From Streptomyces cavernae (GTDB lineage: Bacteria > Actinomycetota > Actinomycetes > Streptomycetales > Streptomycetaceae), in contig NZ_RPDJ01000015.1 of NCBI RefSeq assembly GCF_004023625.1, positions 124,001-188,000 of the forward strand: DNA of 64,000 bases, in the 5' to 3' direction. The notes under the pieces were generated by a model. The model was not told the origin of the DNA and did not search any database. It saw nothing but the letters and a program-made list of their open reading frames with translations. Below, in pieces: positions 57,659 to 64,000 of the stretch. The position numbers and the translations under genes are program-made. Every line of letters starts with the position of its first letter. Positions within the stretch are counted from its first letter, which is position 1.

Positions 57659-59638
57659 ATGACCTCCACCCTCGCTCCCGCCCCGGCCGACCGGGCCACC
57701 TCTCCACGCGAAGGCGCCGAGCCCCGGCGCCGTACCCGCGTCCTCGCCCTGCCCGAGGCACGCTCGGCGGCCGCGTCCACCGTCTTCTTCCTGCTCGCGC
57801 TGCCGCTGCAGCTGGCCGGCGCCCCGGCCTGGGCGTGGGGTCCGCTGTATGCGGTGACGTACGTGGCAGGCGGCTGGGAGCCGGGGTGGGCGGGCCTGCA
57901 GGCGCTGCGGGATAAAACCCTCGATGTCGACCTGCTGATGGTCGTCGCGGCTCTCGGTGCGGCGGCGATCGGGCAGGTGATGGACGGCGCGCTGCTGATC
58001 GTCATCTTCGCCACGTCCGGTGCCCTGGAGGCGCTGGCCACGGCACGGACCGCCGACTCGGTCCGCGGCCTGCTCGACCTGGCGCCGGCCACGGCCACCC
58101 GCGTCGACGCCGACGGCAGCGAGGCGTCCGTCGCCGTGGAGGAGCTGGCCGTCGGCGACACCATCCTCGTACGGCCCGGGGAGCGCATCGGCGCCGACGG
58201 CCGGGTGCTCGACGGGGCGAGCGACGTCGACCAGGCGACCATCACCGGTGAGCCGCTGCCCGTGGCCAAGGAGCAGGGCGACGAGGTCTTCGCGGGCACC
58301 CTCAACGGCACCGGCGCCCTGCGCGTCCGTGTGGAGCGTGATGCCTCCGACACGGTGATCGCCCGGATCGTGCGGATGGTGGAGGAGGCGTCCGAGACCA
58401 AGGCGCCGACCCAGTTGTTCATCGAGAAGGTCGAACAGCGCTACTCACTGGGCATGGTGGTCGCGACGCTGGCCGTGTTCCTCGTGCCGTTGGCCTGCGG
58501 CGTGAACCTCACCGACGCCCTGTTGCGGGCGATGACCTTCATGATCGTGGCCTCGCCATGCGCGGTCGTCCTGGCGACGATGCCGCCCCTGCTGTCGGCC
58601 ATCGCGAATGCCGGACGGCATGGTGTGCTGGTCAAGTCGGCGGTGGTGATGGAGCGGCTGGGACAGGTCGACGCGGTGGCGCTCGACAAGACCGGCACGC
58701 TGACCGAGGGCATGCCGCGGGTCACCGACGTCCGTCCGCTGGCCGGATCCGGGCTGGAGGATGGCGAGTTGCTGGTCCTCGCGGCCGCTGCGGAGCACCC
58801 GAGCGAGCATCCGCTGGCCCGTGCCGTGGTGGACGCGGCACGCGAACGCGGGCTCGCGCTGCCGGTGGCGGAGGACTTCGACTCCACGCCCGGCGTCGGG
58901 GTGACCGCCACCGTCGACGGGCATCTGGTCGCGGTCGGTGCCCCGGCGCGGCTCCTCGCTGGGGCGGCGGACGCGGGCTCCGCTCGTGCGGCGGTGCTTG
59001 GCGGTGAGCTGGAGGACGGCGGGCGGACCGCGGTCCTGGTCACGGTGGACGGTACGCCGATGGGCGTGCTCGGTATCGCGGACCGGCTGCGCCCCGACGC
59101 CACCGCCACCGTCACCTCGCTGACGTCGCTCACCGGGACCGTGTCCGTACTGCTGACCGGCGACAACCCGCGCGCTGCCGCACGCCTGGCCGCCGAGGTT
59201 GGCATCGAGGACGTACGGGCCGGGCTGCTGCCCCAGCACAAGGTGAGCGCGGTCCGGGAGCTGGAGGACTCCGGCCGCAAGGTGATGCTGGTCGGCGACG
59301 GCGTCAACGACGCCCCGGCGCTGGCAGCCGCCCACACCGGTATCGCGATGGGCCGGGCGGGCTCCGACCTCGCTCTGGAGACCGCCGACGCCGTCATCGT
59401 CCGCGACGAACTCGCCACCGTCCCCGCCGTGATCGCCCTGTCCCGGCGCGCCCGCAGGCTCGTCGTGCAGAACCTGGTCATCGCGGGAGTCTTCATCACC
59501 GGCCTGGTGATCTGGGACCTGGCCGGCAACCTGCCGCTGCCGCTCGGCGTCGCGGGACACGAGGGCTCCACCGTCATCGTCGGCCTCAACGGACTGCGGC
59601 TGCTGCGCGAAGCGGCCTGGAAGCGGGCCGCCGAGTGA
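57659..59638 (+). CDS. P1B-4-type heavy metal ATPase
   Basis: A 659-residue metal-exporting ATPase. The transmembrane metal site is SPC (VASPCAVVLATMPP) and the C-terminus has GHEGSTVIVGLNGLRLL; this SPC plus HEGS/T pair marks the P1B-4 group (CoaT/CtpD), which moves Co2+, Fe2+, Zn2+ or Ni2+. DKTGTLTEG holds the phosphorylated Asp, TGDNPRAAARLAAEVG the hinge, and GDGVNDAPALAAA the Mg site. There is no N-terminal metal-binding domain, as usual for the group. AAGGA precedes the ATG at 57659; an ATG nine codons upstream is possible. Confidence 0.93.
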   Translation: MTSTLAPAPADRATSPREGAEPRRRTRVLALPEARSAAASTVFFLLALPLQLAGAPAWAWGPLYAVTYVAGGWEPGWAGLQALRDKTLDVDLLMVVAALGAAAIGQVMDGALLIVIFATSGALEALATARTADSVRGLLDLAPATATRVDADGSEASVAVEELAVGDTILVRPGERIGADGRVLDGASDVDQATITGEPLPVAKEQGDEVFAGTLNGTGALRVRVERDASDTVIARIVRMVEEASETKAPTQLFIEKVEQRYSLGMVVATLAVFLVPLACGVNLTDALLRAMTFMIVASPCAVVLATMPPLLSAIANAGRHGVLVKSAVVMERLGQVDAVALDKTGTLTEGMPRVTDVRPLAGSGLEDGELLVLAAAAEHPSEHPLARAVVDAARERGLALPVAEDFDSTPGVGVTATVDGHLVAVGAPARLLAGAADAGSARAAVLGGELEDGGRTAVLVTVDGTPMGVLGIADRLRPDATATVTSLTSLTGTVSVLLTGDNPRAAARLAAEVGIEDVRAGLLPQHKVSAVRELEDSGRKVMLVGDGVNDAPALAAAHTGIAMGRAGSDLALETADAVIVRDELATVPAVIALSRRARRLVVQNLVIAGVFITGLVIWDLAGNLPLPLGVAGHEGSTVIVGLNGLRLLREAAWKRAAE

Positions 59639-60030
59639 GCCGCCGCAAGGCTCCCGCACAGGCGGCGCCCCGGTGCACGGTGACCGTGTGCCGGGGGTGC
59701 TGCTGCGGCACGGCCAAGATCCCCGGCGTCGACCACGCCGCCCAACTCGCCGTGCTGAAGGCCGAACTGGGGCCGGTGGCCCAGGTCCGGGCGGTGAACT
59801 GCCTCGACGCGTGCGAGCAGGCCAACGTCATCGTCGTGCAGCCCTCATCGGCCGGGCGGGCCGCAGGCGGGAGGCCGGTCTGGCTCGGGCTGGTCAACGA
59901 CCGCGATGCGAGGGGCGACATCGTGGCGTGGGTGCGTTCCGGCGGGCCGGGGCTCGCCGAACCGCCGGACATCCTCGACCTGTACGAGTTCGGCCCGTCC
60001 CGGCGCGTACGGCGGGCCGTCGAGGGCTGA
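59635..60030 (+). CDS. Small thioredoxin-like 2Fe-2S ferredoxin
   Basis: A 131-residue protein with cluster ligands in TVCRGCCCG and CLDACEQANVIVVQP, the pattern of stand-alone (2Fe-2S) thioredoxin-fold ferredoxins. GTG overlaps the ATPase stop by 4 bp (GTGA), so it is made together with the exporter. A role in metal delivery, sensing or metal-cluster repair is plausible; the family partner is unknown. Confidence 0.83.
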   Translation: MSRRKAPAQAAPRCTVTVCRGCCCGTAKIPGVDHAAQLAVLKAELGPVAQVRAVNCLDACEQANVIVVQPSSAGRAAGGRPVWLGLVNDRDARGDIVAWVRSGGPGLAEPPDILDLYEFGPSRRVRRAVEG

Positions 60031-60877
60031 GCGGCACACGGCAGCTCGTCATGAGTGGGTGTGGAGTCCATCCTGCCCTGGACGTGTCCGGCTGTCGGCC
60101 GCCGAGGCGCTCGCACCGGTCGTCGGCTCCACCGACCCCGTCGAGCGGGTCGCCTTCGCCTGTGAGTTCTGGTATCAGTTTCGCACTGATCGACCACGCG
60201 CTGCTCCCGCTGGAGGACACGCTCGACCCTGCGGACCCGGACGCCTTCAGCCGGCACCCCGTGCCATGCTGTGCGCCATGATATCGGTCAAGTGCTCGGC
60301 CGGGTCTGCGGGTTCCGTCGCGAGGACGGAATAATTCGAGAGCGCCGGAGAGTTGGCGGTGAGGGAAGAGATCACCTGGTACGGGATGGCGACCGTCGGC
60401 AGGCGGGTCCACGGCAACCTGCCCTCCGGGCCACCAGTGGCCCGGGCCGGTGTGGTCGTCCTGCCGTCGGCGATCCCGCCCGGATCACCGCGGCCGAGTG
60501 GGAGGACGAGGGGTACGGCCGCTGCGAACCGGAGCCACGGGACGGTTACGCCGTCCTGTGCAGCGAGCCGTTGGGCCCAGTGAAGATCGGCGGACGCGAC
60601 GCCGAGGCTGATCTCCGCGAGGTCAAGCGTGTCATCGTGGATGGAGACGGTGAGGGCCGCCGAGCCAACTACGCCGAGAACGCCACCGATCCGGAGCGCG
60701 GTGTCGACGCTCGGTTCTTCCCGGCCGAGGCGGAGGAAAGGACCCCTAAGAGCGATCGAGCAGGGCGGGACGATCGTCTGCCTCGCCTTTACCGCGTACG
60801 ACCTGTAGTGGCCGAACGGGTCCGGTCGACCGCTGTCGACCCCCCGACCATCGTCTTCGAGGCAGGAGGAACCGACA
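60031..60877. other. Region of broken coding fragments, none identified
   Basis: Several short readings look like pieces of genes in different frames: LSAAEALAPVVGSTDPVERV (about 60103-60160) continuing one frame over as ALIDHALLPLEDTLDPADPD, then REEITWYGMATVGRRVHGNL (from 60358), and ITAAEWEDEGYGRCEPEPRD (about 60490). Each has natural codon use but stops or shifts soon. No family was recognised. I see them as decayed small genes between the metal module and the MpaB-like gene. Confidence 0.45.
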
Positions 60878-61768
60878 TTGAGCCGTGGGTACCGGTGGGT
60901 GGGCCGCGAACTGGATCACATGGACCCGGAGGCCGACTGGGAGCGGATGATCTCGCTCTACGTCGGCCACCGCGTCCCGGAGTTCGCTCTGGCGATGATG
61001 ATCTATCCCGGCACCATGCGCATGATGCAGCCAGGAACGGTTTCCGCCACCCTGGCCCACACCTCGAAGCTGGAGACAAGACCGCACAGGCGCTTCCAGG
61101 ACGGCAACGACTTCCTGATGGCCTGGATGGTGGACGGCCTGTCCACCGCGGCGGGCCGCGGAGCGGCCGAGCGCCTGAACCGCATCCATATGACCGTCGC
61201 CCGCAGAACCCCGCACTTACCCGGCAATTTCGATGACATCGACGACTTCGTCTACCCCTTGGTCCTGCTGGCCACGTTCGGCGACCGCCTGCAGACTTCT
61301 CTGGGCCTGCCCGGTACGAGCGAGAACATGAAGACCGCGTGGCACCACTGGGCTCAGGCGCTCTTCCGCCTCCTGGTACGCGAGTCCGGCCCCTTGGCCG
61401 GTGAGGCGTTCCCCGAAGACTGGGACGCGATGACCGAGTTCGCCGTGAAGTTCGATTCCAGGCCGTACGAGCAGACGGAGTTCGGCCATCGGGTGGCGAC
61501 CTCGATGATGGACCACTTCGCCGACCGCTGGTTTCCCGCACCCTTGCGCGGCTTCGGCAGGGACGTGACCCGCTACCTCGCCGGCGAGCGGGTCTGCCGC
61601 CTCCACCGCATCGGCTGGATGAGCCCCCGTCGCGAGCGTGTCGTCCGTATCTTCCTCAAGTCCGCGTTCCGTGCCCAGCGCCTTCTGCCCGACTACCGCA
61701 AGCCGCTTCCTGAACGCCTTCGTCGTACCCGGCGCAGACCCGATCAGCCGAACAGGACGTCGCTGTGA
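60878..61768 (+). CDS. MpaB-like (DUF2236) oxygenase family protein
   Basis: A 296-residue helical protein resembling the MpaB/DUF2236 family of haem- or metal-linked oxygenases (rubber oxygenase relatives): DPEADWERMISLYVGHRVPE, FALAMMIYPGTMRMMQPGT and NDFLMAWMVDGLS. The start is TTG, selected because AGGAGGAA lies seven to nine bases before it and no ATG or GTG fits as well. Codon 114 is TTA. The tail after about 280 is Arg-rich. Function is unknown. Confidence 0.68.
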   Translation: MSRGYRWVGRELDHMDPEADWERMISLYVGHRVPEFALAMMIYPGTMRMMQPGTVSATLAHTSKLETRPHRRFQDGNDFLMAWMVDGLSTAAGRGAAERLNRIHMTVARRTPHLPGNFDDIDDFVYPLVLLATFGDRLQTSLGLPGTSENMKTAWHHWAQALFRLLVRESGPLAGEAFPEDWDAMTEFAVKFDSRPYEQTEFGHRVATSMMDHFADRWFPAPLRGFGRDVTRYLAGERVCRLHRIGWMSPRRERVVRIFLKSAFRAQRLLPDYRKPLPERLRRTRRRPDQPNRTSL

Positions 61769-61955
61769 CGCGGACATCACCAGATCGTTGGTGGGGCGAA
61801 CGCCGCGCGGGCCGCGGTCGTGCTCTCCGTCATGCTCGCCGGTCGCGACCGCGTCAACATCCTGATCACTGACAGGCACCGCGGCCCAGCATTTCCGTGC
61901 CTCAGCCAGCGACGTCCCGGCCCGCGGACCGAGGCGAAGATCCGCTACGTGCACG

Positions 61956-62461
61956 TCAACGACCTCGCCGTCTTCGGCCCCACCCTGCACTGACCGTACG
62001 CTCTTCATGAGAAGGCGACTTTGCGTGCAGGGTTTTGTGGTAGATCACGAAATCGCAAGGAGTGGCCAGGCCGGGAGCCGACTCCGGATAGGACTCGTCG
62101 ATCGAACCTGTGCGGGCCACCTGGTAGCCGATGCATTCATACCAGGCGGCCAGGAATTCCTTGGAGGGATGCGACCACTCACGCGGAACAAGCAACTGCA
62201 GCTGACATCGAGTCCGGCTTCCTGACCGTACTGTTCGGCGTACCGCACCAGTTCCCTGCCGATCCCTATGCCACGTCGCTTGGGAGCAGCAGCCAGCATG
62301 CCAAACTCGCAGAAACCATCGGAGAGTTGTTGGATCCGCACGCATCCGACGAGCTCATCGTGCAGCCATGCCACCGTGATCTCGTTCGCTTGAGTGAGTG
62401 ATGTAACCTCCTGGCGGCTGGTCCGTGTTGTGCCAGGAACCCACAAACCTTCCTCGACCAC
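61956..62461 (-). pseudogene. GNAT acetyltransferase with a frameshift
   Basis: The first frame reads ITVAWLHDELVGCVRIQQLS, GMLAAAPKRRGIGIGRELV (the acetyl-CoA loop RRGIGIG) and RYAEQYGQEAGLDV. The next part is one frame over: LQLLVPREWSHPSKEFLAAW, YECIGYQVARTG and CDFVIYHKTL, the usual end of this GNAT branch. The slip is near 62200. Joined, they make a near-complete domain. Sequencing error is possible, but the neighbourhood is full of remnants. Confidence 0.78.
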
Positions 62462-62861
62462 TTCAATGGGCCGTGGCCTGGGGTCCCTTCGTCGATCTCC
62501 TGCCTCCCGGGTAGCCCGTCAGCACCAGCGTGAGCACACGCAGGTGCTGGCGTTGCAGCGTCGGCTGCTGCCCCGGACCGGCGGCGGCACCGTCGATATC
62601 GCCAGCGTCTGCCAGCCGGCGCCCGGCCGGTGTACCTGGTCCCCACCCGCAACGGCTGCGGCCTCGCCGGACCGCTGCGGCCGGTCCAGATCGGCCCACG
62701 CTGAAGACTCCGATCTCATGTCAGCGTTGACCTCGCTGATCCGAGCTGCTGCGGCTGCTGGCGGAGCGCGACGGGGGCGGTACTGCCCCAGAGCCTCCGC
62801 CCTTACCTGTCTGCACCCCTGAAACGGGGTTCTTGCCGACTTCCGCGCATGGTCTTGCCCG
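62462..62861. other. No gene recognised
   Basis: Open frames on both strands have irregular composition. One plus-strand reading (RPVYLVPTRNGCGLAGPLRP near 62630) looks like a gene fragment but no family was identified. The 5' end of the acetyltransferase pseudogene may once have reached into this stretch. Confidence 0.35.
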
Positions 62862-64000
62862 TCATGTGGCCATGGCTGTTCCTTCGTTGGCGGCGACCGC
62901 CCTCGCCAGCAGTTCTGGATCGGCCAGCGTGGCGGGGTGGCGCAGCATGTAGGAGACATTGTTGAACGCGCGCGTGACGTCCCCGTCGAGGACGGTGGCC
63001 GCCGTGATCTGTTCCATGGCCCACCGCTGCTGCCGTATGTCCTTCGGTACCTCCGTACCGTTCTGCGCGTCGAGGCGGGCCGCGTCACCCCCGGCGGAGA
63101 CAGCCCAGGCGGCATCCACGACCACCTGCTGGAGACGGAAGAACTCCCGGGCGGCCGTGCCGAGATCGGGGCCACCGCCGAGGTACGAGGCCAGGCAGGA
63201 AGCGTGCAGCGCGGCGGAGCTCATGCCCTGGCCGTAGATCGGGTTGAACGAGGCCACGGCGTCCCCCACGCTGACCAGGCGTGCGGGAAAGCGGCTCACT
63301 TCGGCGAAGTGGCGCCGTCGGCTCTCGGCCTGGTGGTAGGTCACCACGTCGCCCATAACGGCGCCGGCGGTGGCCGTGGCGAAAACCGGGGGCAGTTTGG
63401 CGCAGGCCGCACGGAACTCGGCGACCGTCCGGCCGGGTCGGCTGTCGCCGTACCCCATCAGCATGACGATCCACTGCATTCCCTCGATCGGCTGCGCCGC
63501 CGCGACGGACACCCCGTCCGATGGGTACTGCGGCGTGAAGAGTGCCAGGGCGCCGGCCGTCTCGAGGTCGGCGAATTTCACCGGCCGATCGAACAGAGCC
63601 GTCGCGTAGTTGATGGGAGCTTCCAGCCGCTCAAGCCTCGGCTGGTCGTAACCGCTCTCCTTGAGCCAGCTCGACAGCCTGCTGGAACGTCCCATGGCGT
63701 CCACGACGAAGTCCGCGTCCAGCACCCCCGCGCCCCCGTCGCCCTGATCTTTGCCGGCGGCCGCGACGTAGCGGACGGCGCTCACGGCGTCGTCGCGGTA
63801 CCGCAACCCGGTCACCCGCCCGCGCAGGACGGTCACGTTGGGGAGGGACGTGATCCGGTTCCGGATCAGGGCCTCCAGCAGGGGGCGCCCGATCGCGAGC
63901 AGGTGGCGGCCCTCGCCGTCCGGCACCTGGGGCACGCCGTTGAGGAGGGTGGTCCCCTGGTCGGGCACGAAGTTCGCGCCGCGGTCCTGCGCTTCCTTCG
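62862..64000 (-). CDS. FAD-dependent oxidoreductase/monooxygenase (cut by the window edge)
   Basis: At least 378 residues are visible and the frame remains open to the right edge, so the N-terminal FAD-binding GxGxxG part lies outside. Visible parts are FVVDAMGRSSRLSSWL (the conserved DG/GRxS block) and RLVSVGDAVASFNPIYGQGM (the GD motif that contacts FAD ribityl). These fit the aromatic hydroxylase/halogenase-like group acting on a small molecule. Composition is normal for the genome. Confidence 0.83.
   Translation of the reverse strand, partial: KEAQDRGANFVPDQGTTLLNGVPQVPDGEGRHLLAIGRPLLEALIRNRITSLPNVTVLRGRVTGLRYRDDAVSAVRYVAAAGKDQGDGGAGVLDADFVVDAMGRSSRLSSWLKESGYDQPRLERLEAPINYATALFDRPVKFADLETAGALALFTPQYPSDGVSVAAAQPIEGMQWIVMLMGYGDSRPGRTVAEFRAACAKLPPVFATATAGAVMGDVVTYHQAESRRRHFAEVSRFPARLVSVGDAVASFNPIYGQGMSSAALHASCLASYLGGGPDLGTAAREFFRLQQVVVDAAWAVSAGGDAARLDAQNGTEVPKDIRQQRWAMEQITAATVLDGDVTRAFNNVSYMLRHPATLADPELLARAVAANEGTAMAT

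Overview
The window looks like a chromosomal segment of a Streptomyces or a close relative. GC content is very high, codon third positions are almost all G or C, GTG and TTG starts are common, a few rare TTA codons are present, and the gene families are typical of that genus (oxalate/formate-type MFS transporter with a tiny companion peptide, Ebo cluster, LuxR/ATPase regulator, ROK repressor). This is inferred from sequence character and family recognition only.

Region 1 (0.4-10.4 kb): a LysR regulator diverges from a bile-acid-symporter-like carrier, followed by a membrane-anchored beta-propeller-like protein. A minus-strand operon then reads ketopantoate-reductase-like enzyme, formate dehydrogenase (FDH) catalytic part, fused NuoE-NuoF-type diaphorase, N-terminal iron-sulfur part of the FDH alpha subunit, fdhD. 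The FDH alpha chain is split into two genes in permuted order.

Region 2 (10.5-21 kb): mostly regulators and decaying genes. It holds an MMPL transporter remnant, a histidine kinase without its ATPase domain, a small secreted protein, an OFA-type MFS transporter with a 43-residue partner, a frameshifted DUF1801-like gene running into 25-bp tandem repeats, a PPOX-type flavoprotein, a large LuxR/ATPase regulator with internal tandem repeats, a lone ketoacyl synthase III behind an RBS-covering hairpin, and a GntR/FCD regulator.

Region 3 (21-41 kb): about 20 kb on one strand. A ROK regulator, ribose-type ABC importer, Gfo/Idh/MocA dehydrogenase and TIM-barrel isomerase are followed by a secreted sugar-dehydrogenase-like protein and a ThuA-DUF1080 lipoprotein, which together suggest 3-keto-sugar catabolism. 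After a strong hairpin comes an Ebo-type operon: inositol-3-phosphate synthase, UbiA-like prenyltransferase (EboC), TIM barrel, EboA, EboB, EboE, EboF, then a Tat-exported TIM barrel. The sugar phosphate cyclase place held by EboD in other Ebo clusters is filled here by an inositol-phosphate synthase.

Region 4 (41-54.7 kb): an amino-acid permease with an unknown partner, then a carboxylate/CoA cluster. It contains a second OFA transporter, an ADP-forming acyl-CoA ligase, a formyl-CoA transferase-like protein, an oxalyl-CoA-decarboxylase/2-hydroxyacyl-CoA-lyase-like ThDP enzyme, a divergent SucCD pair and an aldehyde dehydrogenase. With the FDH of region 1 this makes a plausible oxalate/glyoxylate to formyl-CoA to formate to CO2 route. 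The FDH operon and the decarboxylase gene share upstream sequence motifs.

Region 5 (54.7-64 kb): a worn island edge. A metallophosphatase-glycosyltransferase chimera lies beside tRNA-Leu(GAG), which is flanked by remnants of two different recombinases. Next come an ArsR/P1B-4 ATPase metal efflux module with a small ferredoxin, broken fragments, an MpaB-like oxygenase, a frameshifted acetyltransferase and an FAD oxidoreductase cut by the right edge.
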